Part shown: positions 45,325 to 57,661 of the stretch, in pieces
How the letters are laid out: the number at the start of each line of letters is the position of its first letter
Position numbering within the stretch: the stretch's first letter is position 1
NCBI GenBank assembly: GCA_949752745.1
Contig: OX457025.1
Location: 100,489,587 to 100,553,586, forward strand
Length of the DNA stretch: 64,000 nt
Origin: Protula sp. h YS-2021
Lineage: Eukaryota > Annelida > Polychaeta > Sabellida > Serpulidae
Direction of reading: 5' to 3'
Translations under genes and position numbers: made by a program
The notes under the pieces: model-generated
The model's database searches: none
The model's input: the letters and a program-made list of their open reading frames with translations, nothing else
What the model was told of the DNA's origin: nothing

Positions 45325-45598
45325 TACATCACACAGAACATAAACATCATACAGCATAGCATCACATAACATGACACCGAACATAAACATCAGATAACAT
45401 CACATCACATAACATCACATACCGTCACACGTAACATAAACATTACATAACATATATAACATCACATACAAGATAAACATTACATAACATCAGGCACAAC
45501 ATAAACATCACACAACATAACTCCACATACCATCACACAGAACATAAACATTATATAACATAGCATTACACAAAATATAAACATCACATAACATAATA
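45325..45598. repeat. ACATAACATC array, left of LINE (copy 2)
   Basis: Counterpart of 38535-38851 with shuffled unit order and shorter length. Confidence 0.88.
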
Positions 45599-46200
45599 TT
45601 GTATTGATATTTCAATGCATTGTAAATATAGTACCACTGACTTAATGTTTGACGCTGAGATGTGTTTCTGTAGAATATGTCACACTGGAATGTTTTATAA
45701 CTTAAACGGTAAAATACCTATTTGTCATTGGAAATTTCTGTTTAATTGGTATTCTAATTCATATGCAAAAGTTAAATGGGACTTTAGGCATACAGAAAAG
45801 TTCAAAATTACTCGTGCCACAAAACAAGGAAGCATTTTGTCTCCACATCTATTTAAAATTTTCATGAATTTTCACCTTTAGCTACAGCCGTTACTATGGG
45901 TGAACCAAACAAAGTCCACCACACCAAAATTTGGCGAATATGCAACTGTGGATACCATTAGAAACCTTGTATTTAGTACTGAACATCGTCTTCTACAATT
46001 ATTGTCACTGCGGTCTTTTCAGGCTTTTATCGTTAACTTCCATTTGAATGTTGTATTGTAACGCTGTATTATGCAAAATTTCATGTGTAACAAAAGCTGT
46101 GATATTTTATGATCTCATCTCATACACATATGTATTGCATTAATTTTTATATTGTTTTATCCTTTCACCTACTATTGGTCTTTTAATAAATAAATAAATA
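45599..46200 (+). pseudogene. LINE 3' fragment with internal deletion, copy 2
   Basis: Reads FKITRATKQGSILSPHLFKIF without the frameshift seen in copy 1, then jumps at about 45860-45873 to the C-terminal tail. The ~730 bp that include YADD are lost. Ends with the same AATAAATAAATAAATA tail. Confidence 0.85.
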
Positions 46201-46345
46201 ATATCACACACGACAAAATCATGACATAGCATCACATTAGATCACCCAGAACGTAAATAGCACAAAATACCACAACATAAACATGACATAACATAACATC
46301 ACACGACATAAACATCACGTAACATTACACACAACATAAAGTTCC
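46201..46345. repeat. ACATAACATC array, right of LINE (copy 2)
   Basis: Counterpart of 40211-40350. Confidence 0.85.
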
Positions 46346-47697
46346 CTTCAGTAGAGCTATACATGACAACATAAAGTATATTATGCCAATAATAAACACA
46401 ACAATGTTGCTCGGAAAAAAACGGAAGTGATTGCGATGCTTCGTATGAAAAAAGCGCTTAATTATAAAACTCCGCTCTGAGGGGCAATTAAAACACGAGT
46501 AAGTTTGGCGTCCCTTGTCACAATATTATCATCAGTGTCACTGCCTATTACGACATCAAACGAAGTCAAATTAGCACTCATCCAAATGGATATGTTTTTT
46601 TTACGTCAGTTGTTTCCCTTTTTATGACGTACCAGGACTGTTTTGTAATTATCTTCAAAGCGTTGGTTGGCAGGTATTCTGGAATCTTTAGTTTTCCGAA
46701 GCTTTTGAGTTCTGTTATCTTCTAGACTTAACTGAGGCCGCTTTATCGTGTTCGATATTTTTTATAGTTTGTCTAGTTACCGTTATATCCTCATCATCAT
46801 CATCATGCTCATCATCATCATCATAACTATTATTATTATTATTATACAGTTGTTATTATTATTATTACTATTGTAACAAATTTTGGCAAAAACGTTCGTT
46901 TCATTACGAATTGCAACACTAAAACGAAGCTTCGAAAAGCAAATTGTAAGATGAGGTATATACCAAATATCTGTCATCATGCACCGGGGGCACAAGGTAG
47001 ATACTAGATATCTGTCGTCAGGCACTGGGGGGCACGAGATAGATACCAGATATTTGCCAGGCAGTTTGAAGGCAATCATACAATAGGGGGGAGGAGGGGC
47101 ACTTGGTAGCATATGTGTGTCCAACGCGGTCCGCAGAGAAAGGGGGTAATTTTTTTGTCACACACAGGGCGCGCGGAGTGCCAATTTTGTTTTAAAAAGT
47201 TAGAGAATTTTCATTAAGTACGTCCCGTTTACCACAAAAAGGAGGTTACTTCAGAATTTCACTCCCCCTTTGATTAAAATGGGGGCATTATTTCAAAATT
47301 AACACCGAGCGTTTAGGGGTTTGTTTTAAAAAGTCATGGGTACACATGGCAACCAGTTGGTACGTCACTGGAGCCGCTTTGGATAGAGCACAAGAACATA
47401 TTGTACCGCATAAAGGGATGCCGCTAGTATTCCTGGTTCACGGATCCTTTGCTCGAAGTAGCGTCCCTGCGCGGGACTAGCTCAAAAGCGCCAAACATTG
47501 AAACTGCCTCCGGACAAATGCGCCAGAATTTTTAAGACATTTGAGCCAAGCCATATTATGCAACTATTAAGATTGTACATCATTTGAGTATGAACGGCAA
47601 GTACAGTCAGTCCCTCTTAGACGTCTTAGACGCCCCTCAGCTTGGATCCGGAAGACTCTGTTAGGTTCCTAAAGCAATGTAAGAAAGAAACAAATAA

Positions 47698-47880
47698 GAT
47701 CAACATAACACTGGAACTATCTTACGTAACTATGAGGAAACCTTTTATTTATATTTTCCTGATTATCAAGACAGAAAATATAAAGCTGAAGCCGCTATGG
47801 AGCGCTACAGCAAGTTTGCGAAGAAAGAAATATCTCGACGCTACTATATCTGTGCCATGAGACACAAGTATAAAACCTGA
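47698..47880 (+). pseudogene. Unrecognised coding-like island, copy 2 (60 codons)
   Basis: Counterpart of 41723-41905, same length and same TGA. Differences from copy 1 read Thr to Ala, Ile to Phe, Gln to Tyr and Ser to Cys. Likely non-functional. Confidence 0.35.
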
Positions 47881-48381
47881 GTGGACTTGTAACGGACGTA
47901 ACAGCGATGTCGACTGTACTTTTTACATAACTGTAACTATTCTTAGGATTTAATGACATAATGCTATTGTTGTAAATGTGATGTTTTGACATGCATGCCG
48001 AGGTGCTTTTGTCCTCTTTGTTTGGAGCTTTTGTCGCACCGCTTGGTGTTTTTGTCGTACCGGTTGGCGCTTTTGTCGTACCGGTTGGCCTTTTTGTCCA
48101 AATCCGCCCTGCGCCAGTTGGATCACTTATTACAAAAAAATGTTTTTTGTGGGACTTAAAATGGAGTTAAAACAACTGAAGTAGATGTTGATGGCATCAG
48201 GTATAGAGATGTTCGCGACAAGGTTAATGACGTCATCAGCCTTGTGCCGTGATCGTGAACTACAGTAAATTGCCAATACCTGTACATTTTATAGAGGAAG
48301 AAGTTAACAGTGTGTGAGGTGATGGAAACATGCATATAGCACCTAAGGAAATCCCCTGCCCCAGTGTAATGATTTAAGTTA

Positions 48382-49178
48382 CCCCCTATCAGGCTACCCC
48401 CCCCCCGCTAACTTGAATCAGATTTCTTGTTATCCCCGGGGGTAATCTGAAATCGAATTTGTATTACCCCCCCCCCCCCCCTGTTGTTAGATTACCCCTA
48501 CATCAAAAGCTCTTAACATGCAGGAAAAAATAATCTTTTATATTTGTACATTTATCCACATACAAATAAACTAAAATGAAAGGTTCATTTCGTCAACTCT
48601 TCAACGAGAGCCAAACTGGACGACCTCTTCAATACTGATTTTGCACAATCATTACAAGTATTTGACTGATATTCTACAAAGAAGTTGGTTCAGTTGCTCA
48701 CTCAAAATCAAAAGGCTTTTTCTGTTAGTATCTATCAATGTCTTTCAGTGTCTGGTAATGTCACAATGTTCTGAGTGGGTAAATCCCCAGCTCGAAGCTG
48801 CTAATCCCAATGTATTTGGACGAAGTTGTTAATAGGTTTCTTGCATGTATATAAACAGGATGTTGATTTTGGTTGTTACATGCAGTTCCAATAACTAAAC
48901 AAAACAAAAGGAAAAAGCTAAAAGTTGTAAAATAAAATAAAAAGGCGGAAATAAATACGGAAATGGCTAAAAAATAGTAGCAAAATGGAAAGCGATAAGC
49001 AAAGCGACATTGATACTATTTTAAAAATACAAAAGATTATTGTTTTTCTGCATGCTAACAACTTTTGACATAGGGGTACCTTAAAATCAGGGGGGGGGGG
49101 AGTAATACAAATTCGTATTGAAGTTACCGGGGCTAGCTTGATTTCGATTTTAAATTACCGGGGGGGCGGGGGGTAGAA
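48382..49178. mobile_element. Fold-back element with C/G-tract arms, copy 2
   Basis: Duplicate of 42385-43165. Homopolymer lengths in the arms differ and a ~25-bp A-rich insertion lies near 48900, but the inverted arms and interior are otherwise conserved. Confidence 0.6.
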
Positions 49179-49524
49179 GAAATACTCACAAACATTAACT
49201 TGCAATTAACTGGACTGCTAGAAGCGAAAATCGGTTGATCTAGCTGTGTCACACAGACCATTTTCATGTGGATTTTTGTTTGTTGAATAAATTTATTCAT
49301 TCACTTCGATAACTTAGTTGTTGTTACAAAAGAGCTGACAGTGATATGCTATGTATAAAAAAAGAAAGCGGATGTAGACAGAAAGTAGTTCCACTCTTTT
49401 AACAAGAGTAATGTTTTCGCGGATTCCCCAGTGGGTTGGTGAAGAAACAGGCTCAAGGAACAGCCGTAGAGGTTGGCTGTTGTATAAAAACGATTATTTC
49501 GTGGGTATCAACTGCTAAAAGCAG

Positions 49525-50228
49525 ATTGGCTCCGGGTCTGCTCCGAGTCCGGTCTGCTCCGAGTCATGTCTACTCCGAGTCAGGTCAGCTGTGGGTTAGG
49601 TCTGCTCCGGGTCAGGTCTGCTCCGGAGCAGGTTGGCTGCCGGTCAAGGCTGCTCCGGGTCAGGTTTTCCCGGGTCAGATCTGCTCCGGGTCAGGTCTGC
49701 TCCGGGTCAGGTCTGCTCCGGGCCAGGTCTGCTCCGAGTCAGGTCTGCTCCGGAGCAGGTTAGCTGCCGGTCAAGGCTGCTCATGGTCAGGTCTTCTCCG
49801 GGTCAGGTCTGCTCCGGGTCAGGTCTGCTCCGGGACAGGTTGGCTCCCGGTCAAGGCTGCTCCAGGTCAGGTCTACTACGGGTCAGGTCTACTCCGGGTC
49901 AGGTTGCCTCCGGGTCAGGTCTGCTCCGGGTCAGGTCTGCTCCGCGTCAAGTCTTCTCCGGGTCAAGTCTGCTCTGAGTCATGTTGGCTCCGGGTCAGAT
50001 CTGCTCCGAGTCAGGTCTGCTCCGAGTCAAGTCTGCTCTGAGTCATGTTGGCTCCGGGTCAGGTCTGCTCCGGGTCAGGTCTGCTCCGGGTCAGGTCTGC
50101 TCCGAGTCAGGTCTGCTCCTTGTCAGATCTGCTCCTTGTCAGGTCTGCTCCGGGGCAGGTTGGCTCCGGGTCAAATCTGCTCCGGGTCAGGTCTGCTCCG
50201 GGTCAGGTTGGATCCAGGTCAGGTCTGG
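49525..50228. repeat. 15-bp GGGTCAG minisatellite, copy 2 (about 46 units)
   Basis: Same family as 43435-43925 but about 200 bp longer, with its own variants (GAGTCATGTTGG, TTGTCAG). The two arrays have diverged in unit order since the duplication. Confidence 0.95.
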
Positions 50229-50570
50229 CACTCCCTAGAACTGGCCAGATAAACCAGGTTACTTTGCATACTTTGTATAGGAAAAGAAACAAACATCCAA
50301 TCACTGCACCCTTCCTCGGCAAATGACACAGAGATAGTTATCAAAATAAATAATAGAAAAAGATGGTAAAAGCTTTCAGACAGTGTTTGGGCAGACTTCT
50401 GACAAGTGTGCGAACAGGTGTACGCTAGCCAGAGATTCCGTGTGATTCTCTGTGATTCCGTGCGATTCTCTGTGATTCCGTGTGATTCTGAATGATTCTG
50501 AATTTCATGATAGGTGATCTAACCCACTGCACTCGCTTAGATAAGGTAATTGTGGCGAACGTCAATCCCC

Positions 50571-50636
50571 GGATTCGAACTCGGACCTTGGGCTTCAGAT
50601 CAACGTTCTAACCAACTAAATTAACCTTCACCCGTT
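50571..50636 (-). repeat. tRNA-derived SINE head, copy 2 (truncated)
   Basis: Same element as 44311-44381 but missing bases just beyond the B box, where CAATCCCC joins directly to GGATTCGAACTC. Confidence 0.65.
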
Positions 50637-51370
50637 GAATAAAATGTGGTTGTAATATTTTAGTCTGTCATTTCTTTCTTTTTACCCGATTCGTTTGAAG
50701 GAAAAATATAAGATTTTGTTTCCAAACCAGTAGGGTAAGAAATGATCATAGAACAGTCCCGAAATAGTGTTCTACACACAGAGGTCTGCGCCGAGAAAAG
50801 GGACGATTTTTCGGATTTTGTGACGGTTTTCACCCAGTTCGAGAAGATCAAAAATTATGATATGTCTCCAGAATATAGTTGTATATATCTATTTAATAAT
50901 GACGGGTGTTTTCTCTCTTAAGTGTCAATGTGCGTTGCTATGGTGACATTTAATTCGGCACAGACTCAACAAAAAAAAAAAAAACAGTTTTTTCAGCACA
51001 CACACTTCTATGCCAGTAATGGACCCCAACCCCCCTCCCATATTTCATTTTGATCCTCCCCCCCCCCCCCCCTCACCACCAGCACCCACCCCTCCATGTC
51101 TAGCACGTCATGCTCAGCACCGGAAATGCGCTAGAATCGATTCGAATATCTTTGCAATCTACGGTCCAATCAGACACTGCATTATTGTCATTTTATCACA
51201 TTTCTCTCTGTTAGCTTGATGAGGGCGTCAACAGTCTGAAAGCTCCGTTCGTTCGATTGTTTAGCATTAAAGCATTTCGGCTTTGACAGGTAAGCGATAC
51301 CCAAGGTTTCAGTTTTGATTTTTGGAAAATAACCGAATCTATTGTGTAATGTTCTCCAGATTCTTCGCGT

Positions 51371-51828
51371 TGGATTGGAACGGCTATTTTCGACAAGAAA
51401 AAATAACATTTTAATCCTTGCTGGTTTGCTTAAAATACTGCACGTGTCCAGTCTTCGCTGCACGTGTCCACTCTTCGTTGCGTACTCCTTGCTACGCAGC
51501 CAAATGAAGTCCACCGAAGCCAATCTGTTCCACAAACTAGCAGCAGAAATAACTACAAGTGATCCACTCGCTACTCAAGCAATTAGCTCATTAGCTACTT
51601 TGTTTGCTCAAATCAGTCGTTTGCTTTGGGTTGGGGGAGCGGGGGAGGGGGAGGAGAGGGAGAGAGGGAATAGGGGGAGAGGGAGTGAGGGCTTTACGCC
51701 TGTGCCTTATTTTAACCTCTTGTTAACGCCCGTAATTTAAGCGATGAAACTCAGTTCAGATCAATCTTGACTCGGCACTTACCATAAATGGTTTGGTGTC
51801 AACTGCTTCAAGTGTTGAACACATGTGT
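51371..51828. other. Unique stretch right of duplication
   Basis: Contains CACGTGTCCA twice near 51440-51472 and a GGGGGAG purine tract at 51628-51690. No gene recognised. Confidence 0.45.
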
Positions 51829-52163
51829 TAGAGTCACGTGTTATACAGACACCATTCGGGTGTGAGTCACGTGTTATACAGACACCATTCGGGTCTGAGT
51901 CACGTGTTATACAGACACCATTCGGGTGTGGGTCACGTGTTATACAGACACCATTCGGGTCTGAGTCACGTGTTATACAGACACCATTCGGGTCTGAGTC
52001 ACGTGTTATACAGACACCATTCGGGTCTGAGTCACGTGTTATACAGACACCATTCGGTGTGAGTCACGTGTTATACAGACACCATTCGGGTGTGAGTCAC
52101 GTGTTATACAGACACCATTCGGGTGTGAATCACGTGTTATACAGACACCATTCGAGTGTTTGA
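51829..52163. repeat. 33-bp minisatellite, 10 copies
   Basis: Units contain GAGTCACGTGTTATACAGAC then ACCATTCGGGTCT. Every unit keeps a CACGTG palindrome (E-box core). One unit has lost a base. The 11-codon unit keeps frames open. Confidence 0.96.
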
Positions 52164-52214
52164 GCTGCTACATTGTTTACAATAACGTATTATACAGATT
52201 CTATTCTAGCTCTT

Positions 52215-52725
52215 CCTGGCTCAAAAGGATGCCACCTGAGTCCATATACAGCATTCCAGGTTACCCTAGCCAACATAGACACCTGGCCCACGCATAAACC
52301 ACCCCAGCCTATCCCAGCGCGCATACAGACCATCCCCGGGCACCCTGGCCCATGCATAAACCACCCCAGCCTATCCCAGCGCGCATAGAGACCATCCCTT
52401 GTTGCCCCGATCCATACATGGACCACCTGAGCCTATCCTGGTCTATACAGACCATCCCAGCGTTCCTTGGACCATGTATAAACCACCCCAGCCTATTCTG
52501 TCCGCATACAGACCATCCCAGGATACCCTTAGTCATATGTGGACCACCCAACCTATCCCATCGCGCATACAGACCATCCCCGGGCACCCTGGCCCACGAA
52601 TAAATCACCCCAGCCAATCATGCCCGTATGCAGACCATCCCAGGGTAGCCTGAGTCATACATGGACCATCCCAGCCTATCCTGGCCTGCATACAGACCAT
52701 CCCAGCTTTCCCTGGCCCATATAGC
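52215..52725. repeat. ~62-bp diverged minisatellite, about 8 copies
   Basis: Units share ACCACCCCAGCCTATCCC, ATACAGACCATCCC and CCTGGCCCA blocks, with half-unit similarity (CATCCCAG/CACCCCAG) suggesting an older ~31-bp ancestor. Confidence 0.88.
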
Positions 52726-54439
52726 GGACACCATTTCTTGAATCTTAGCTCCAGTTCTGCAGTCTGTTTGATAATTATTTGCTTAACTAATTCACCACAC
52801 CTCCTGGAGTTGGTTCTGCCAAGAGATACATACGTTTGCACCTGGGAAAAACACGCACATCTGCTGTATGCATCTGCTGCGCGGAAAGCGAGCAAATGCT
52901 CATAAAAAAAGATAAAAACTCAATTGCTAAAATAAAATCAAAGTGGTAAAAAAATATGGATGCGGCCGTGGTGATATGGTAATATGGTAATATGGTAATA
53001 ATGTTTGGTGAATGTGAATTGTTTCGGTTTGGTTGTCTTGTGATATTTGACAATGGACACAGATTATGAACGGCAGACGGATTCGCGCGAGCTGCGTCGA
53101 AAACGATCTATATTTATTACCAGGCTTTTAACATTACTTTATTGGCGTTGTTGGAACATGAAGAGAGAACTGAACAGCGGTTATTGCGAGTTGGACCCTT
53201 TAGATGGCAGTAAAAAGCGGTGTAATTAATTGGCATTGTTTGGGAAATTATTGCGGAGTGCCTGTTGGAATTATGGCGAGTAAGGTAACCCCCCCCATCC
53301 CCACACGCTACCCCGCCAGAAAAATAAATAAAAAAATAAAGAAGTGAAAATTTAGTAAATGTGGCAAGTTGTCTTGGAGGCTGTTGCTGCAGAATTGTTT
53401 TCGCGGATTGAGCGTTTGGTGGTGGTGTGTGGGGGGGGGGGGGGGGTGATGGGATGTGGAGGGGGCGCGGGGGATGGGGGGGGGGCAAAGAAGCCCCCTG
53501 ATTGCCTTATGGTCTGCACTCGTTTTGGGCTGTTATGGCCGGTATTGTCTTCCAATATTTGAATGACACTCTGACCGTTCAATCAACAGGAATATAAACA
53601 GAAGGACTGCCCCAAAAAATGGCGAAAATATCACAACTCTTGTATGCTACGCACAAAACAAGTTATTTTTGATATATTTTCTATTGTGAATTCATTATTA
53701 TTTGATGAAGGACAAAGAAATTTTTGAATGGTTACGATACTCACAAGGAGCAAGAGTTATTGTCAAAGTGAATGTGCCATCGGCGGGGCGTAAAAATCAA
53801 AAGGTGCATTTAAACCGTGTGAAATGTTTAAGGTAGAATTGGTGCAGATAATAAACAAAACAACAGGGAGCAGGGATAAGGTTTTGATTTGATACAAGAT
53901 TATATCACTTTCTCTCACTCAGTGTTCATAAATAACCATTTCAGTTTTTTTTTAAATGGACTGGAAATAGCTCAATATGAACACTTACCCAGGATTTGTT
54001 TCATTGATATCTGACTGGCTCGCAAATAGCTCTGAAAACTGAGTTATGACGCTCAAACTCTGGATTAATGAAGCTGAGGTTAAGTGCGGAGATTAAGTGC
54101 GGAGTGACACCGCGTGTTCAATATTTGTTTATTAATTCAATGTTTTATTCAGTGAAAATATTGAATATGTGAACGTTCTGAAGTGAACAGAGGTTAAGAA
54201 AGCTGTTGTTTGGTGGCTAAATAACACACGTGCTGGTAACACGTGCTGATAACACGTGCTGGAAGCAGGATGGCTGGACGCCTCGGTAGATACACACACA
54301 GCAGACAAGTCCGGCAGATGCAAAAAGTGAATTATGACGTCACAAGTCGGCTTCTGGTAAGAGCGATTTCCGCAACTCTCAGACTGAGTTGTGAACGAGG
54401 GACTCTTAAGACAGGGGAGTCTGCGTTCCTCTGAGCTGT
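52726..54439. other. Non-coding stretch, candidate 5' region of NAV gene
   Basis: Contains GGTAATAT triple repeats (52976-52998), C and G tracts (53288-53298, 53429-53445, 53461-53487) and ACACGTGCTG three times at 54225-54262. A 60-codon ORF at 53047-53229 (MDTDYERQTDSRELRRKRS start) has mixed composition but no recognisable domain. Confidence 0.4.
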
Positions 54440-54735
54440 TTGTGTGTGTGGCGGGGCGGGGGAAGTTGGTGGGGGGAGGGGGGAGGGGGAAGGAGGGGTC
54501 AACATAGAGAGGAGGTTTTGTCAGAATCTCATCGGGGCTCTTCAAATAAGGTTCCGGGTGGGGCGGAGCGGTCGGACGGAGCGGGTGGGACGGAGCCGGT
54601 AGGGCGCAGCGGATGGGACGGAACGGGCGGAGCGCAGCGGGGGGAGGGGGTGTAAAAGAGAACATTTCTAATTGACGCCTGGGACCGAGCGGGGAGAGAG
54701 GGCGGGGAGAGGGGGCGGGGGAGGGGGGGTTATAG
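54440..54735. repeat. G-rich low-complexity with ~10-bp GGGACGGAGC repeat
   Basis: Strongly G-rich on the plus strand, with GGAGCGGGTGGGACGGAGCC repeats at 54555-54640 and GGGGAGAGGGGGCGGGG at 54700-54730. CpG-rich in its centre, so a promoter role is conceivable, but the tandem structure is enough to explain it. Confidence 0.8.
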
Positions 54736-55546
54736 AGTAACATTTCTAACTGACGCCTGAATAAGAAGAGAACCGGAAGTGGCCGACTCGATATATCGAA
54801 CAGTGTGAGGCACGGCAGACAGGCTTAATTTGATTGCTTTCGCTTTTCAGACAGCCTCCAAAATGACATCAGAGCCAAAGGACAAAGATAGAAAAAAATC
54901 CCACAACAGATAAATAAATAAAAAAAAACAGTAGTAAGACCTTCGATGAGATGGTAGGGTAGTAACTGTGTTGAGTTGCCTCGGCGACGGGCCGCGTCAT
55001 GGTGCATTATGGCACGGAATTGGACGCAGTCTGCGAATTCAAACTCTGGGGGAAGTGGGGGGGGGGGTGAACATGGTTAAATCTAGTCATATATATCGGC
55101 CATAGAAATGAGCTCAAGTGCATTCTGTGCTCAGAATCAACGCACAATCAACCCCCAGGTAATTTTGTTAGTATCGACTAAGGTCTTGTTTTTATCTTAT
55201 AGCAGGACTATGTCAATTTGTTGGTTTCGAATTGTTTTTAGCAGTAAACAGGGAAAGATTGAGGTTACGGCGGGGGTTGTTGTGCCGTAAAATACGAAAA
55301 AGTTATGTGCATTGAAACCATATTTTAATGTAGTGTTTCTCTCTGTGTGTATATATGTGTGCGTGTGTGTTGCATGGCGTCATGATCGGTCAACTTTTTT
55401 GAGAAAAAGTGCTGAAAAATCATTTTCGAAGATAATTGAATATATGTTGGTCAACAAAATAAAAATTCCCACTTCACCTTTAAGCAGTGTTATAACATAC
55501 GACCGGAAGTATGGTCGAATAACGTCGCGATTTAGAAGTTTTAGGG
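54736..55546. other. Non-coding stretch
   Basis: Holds a G tract near 55059-55067 and a short TG/TA microsatellite near 55335-55370. No gene recognised. Confidence 0.45.
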
Positions 55547-55740
55547 GTGACAGTTAGCTCATGTGGTTAAAGCAGTGGTGTGGTAGTCCACACGTCCCGG
55601 GTTCGATCCCGGCTCGGGGCAGTGAGCGGGGGATTGCCGTTGTTATAAAGCAGCTGACCTCTGAGGATATCAATCTGTTATTTATAAACAGCGGATGGAT
55701 ATTTCTATCTAACTAGCCGCACTTTGCATTTCACAGTGTT
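55547..55740 (+). repeat. tRNA-derived SINE
   Basis: Plus strand has A-box-like TTAGCTCATGTGGTTAAAG and B-box GGGTTCGATCCC in a good T-arm (CCGGG/CCCGG), followed by GGCTCGGGGC. The 5' GGGGTGA cannot pair with the 3' arm, so it is not a tRNA gene. A ~120-bp body follows with no clear end. The B-box flank GGCTCGG matches the minus-strand SINE heads at 44311 and 50571. Confidence 0.7.
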
Positions 55741-56682
55741 GAGTATACTTGCACATTGGTGAAAAAGGTGCATCTGACCGTCCAGTGTCCACGTCACTTA
55801 AATCTATAATTCAGTGACTTTTTTTAAAAAGTGATTTCTCTCCTTAATGAGTACTATTTTGCGCGGCATCCCCAGTGTTCTGTTATACACAACAGACCGA
55901 ACCGCCGTAGAGGTTGGCTGTTGGACAAGAACGGGGGATTGTCGTTCGCGGCATTGCCAAAGCAGAGCGAATGCAGTAATATAGGTCACCTGATACGAAA
56001 TCAAACAATTAAACAAAACCATTAGCAAGTCTTATGTTTCTTTTTCTTTTTTTTTTTTACCCACGATATTTCCAGCATGTCGTTCAGATGTGGCTACTAA
56101 TTTCCGTGCTGTATCATTTTTTTTTTTGGCAAGTCATATTTTGACACAAACTCGAGGGAAATATGGAGCATCCGCCACAGGGTGTTTTGCCCCATAAAAT
56201 TATGTTCGGTTGTTCTGTATAAAAAGGGGAAAAAGGAAAAAGAAAGAAAAGATTTGGTCATGCCTTTGCAATGATGTGCAGGAACAATTTGTTTCTTGTG
56301 TATTGCCGTCGGTGACAGGACGCAGAATGAGTTATTCGTTCTATACAGTTCTTATAGGAGGGAAATCATTGCTGAATTGATCGAGTGGATTTGATATTTG
56401 CAGAATTATACTGAAGTTTTTCACCCGTTAACTGAAATAAGTATAAGACATTGAAATGTAACAGAGGAACAGTGTTGGGGAGTATATTTTTGGAGCGAAT
56501 AAGTAATGTGAAATGTTCCGCCATTCAAATCGGATCTGCATCCACTGTTGCTCGGGTGTGGTGGGGACAGGAGGCTGTTCTTCAAGGATAGGTTCATCGC
56601 AAAGGTAAGAACCATTGGTAAGAACCATTTTATATAAAGAGCAGACACTACTATGCACTGAGCGGTTCGCACGAAGCATGGC
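55741..56682. other. Non-coding stretch
   Basis: 55905-55925 carries CCGTAGAGGTTGGCTGTTG, also found at 49464 in duplication copy 2, so it is part of a dispersed repeat. Remaining sequence shows T-runs only. Confidence 0.45.
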
Positions 56683-56830
56683 ATCAGTTCGGTCGAGGTA
56701 CGTCACCAGTTCACTCGAGGTACGTTATCAGTTCACTCGAGGTATTCAGTCAGTTCGCTAGAGTTGCGTTATCAGTTCACTCGAGGTACGTGATCAGTTC
56801 ACTCGAGGTACATTATCAGTTCACTCGATG
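56683..56830. repeat. 22-bp minisatellite, 7 copies
   Basis: Units of GTTATCAGTTCACTCGAGGT plus AC. Each unit has a CTCGAG-like palindrome. Confidence 0.92.
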
Positions 56831-56939
56831 CACTGCCTCATCATCGTGTGTGAACGGGGAGTGGTAAGTGTTTTTGTTCCGGCTTTTGCTCGACTGAACA
56901 TGACACAATCCTTCAAAATGCCTGGTTGATCCGGCCACA

Positions 56940-57138
56940 TCCGGCGCAGTGTTCTCGGACATGTCCATTACCTTTGGCCGTACCCATGCACAGTGTCCTT
57001 GGACGTCCCCAGTGCCTTTGGCCGTATTCATGCACAGTGTCCTTGGACGTCCTCAGTACTTTTGGCCGCACCCGTGCACAGTGTCCTTGGACGTGCTCTG
57101 TACCTTCAGCCGCACCCGTGCACAGTGTCCCTGGACGA
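56940..57138. repeat. 44-bp minisatellite, about 4.5 copies
   Basis: Units contain GTGCACAGTGTCCTTGGACG and TTTGGCCGCACCC. Several overlapping ORFs here are shadows of a stop-free unit. Confidence 0.9.
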
Positions 57139-57543
57139 GTCTGTTGTCTGGTTACACGCTGCTTTGAAGGATGCTCATTGCTGGGGAATAATGAACTAGA
57201 ATGGAAAGTTCTGCTTCATTGGTCTCGCGTCGGCGCAAAGATGAAGCTTCGAAATTCAAGCTTCTGAAGAGAACAGAAAAAAATCAACAGAACAACGTTA
57301 AGAAGCAGCATTGTGTGTGCTTCTACAGCCATAAAAAATCCTGTCTGATGTCAGACCGGATTGCCAATGAAAAGAAAGTAGATTTAAGACAAAATTTGAT
57401 AAAGTTAATTGATAATAACATCAAATTACAACAAAGATAAATAGAATAAAATAAACAAAAGTAAATAAATAAACTGAAATGATGTTGTAGAGATAACGCT
57501 TATTTATTCATTTACTTATTTTTTGGTTGATTTTCGCTATCAG
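57139..57543. other. Sequence upstream of NAV CH exon
   Basis: A 79-codon ORF at 57201-57440 is rich in Lys/Asn/Gln and reads as ordinary sequence, but no family is recognisable and there is no exon junction to tie it to NAV. The last ~40 bases form a T-rich tract ending TTTTCGCTATCAG, a good splice acceptor. Confidence 0.5.
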
Positions 57544-57661
57544 ATATACACGGACTGGGCGAACCACTATCTGGAGAAGGCGCGGTACAAACGCCACATC
57601 AGCGACCTGCAGAATGACATCTGTGACGGTGTGCTGCTGGCCGACGTCGTCCACGCCGTCA
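57544..57661 (+). CDS. NAV: Neuron navigator (NAV) exon: start of calponin-homology domain
   Basis: An internal exon of 118 nt (39 codons plus one base) between a CTATCAG acceptor and a GTAAGT donor. It begins IYTDWANHYLEK and continues with ISDLQNDICDGVLLADVVHA. This matches the first helices of the single N-terminal CH domain of vertebrate NAV2/NAV3, whose sequence starts IYTDWANHYL and continues DLQQD..DGVLLA. NAV proteins are cytoskeleton-associated regulators of cell migration and axon guidance (C. elegans unc-53, fly sickie). The N terminus, first exon and promoter are not identified. Gas2-type or other CH proteins lack the YTDWANHYL motif, so NAV is preferred. Confidence 0.93.

Larger units (their letters stand above)
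45128..51370. repeat. Segmental duplication, copy 2 (about 6.2 kb)
   Basis: Collinear with copy 1. It lacks about 730 bp of the LINE (join at about 45860-45873, equivalent to 39120-39866) and part of the SINE head. It has a longer GGGTCAG minisatellite and about 80 bp extra before it (49450-49530, with AGCCGTAGAGGTTGGCTGTT). The right border is sharp: TTCGCGT is followed by TGGATTGG in place of AGCCGTG. Confidence 0.96.

Noticed and set aside
53047..53229. 60-codon ORF as the NAV first exon
   Set aside because: No similarity to NAV N termini and no splice donor in a suitable place that I can support.
55547..55620. Functional tRNA gene
   Set aside because: A and B boxes and a T-arm are present, but the acceptor ends do not pair. 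Better explained as a SINE head. Same for 44311-44381 and 50571-50636.
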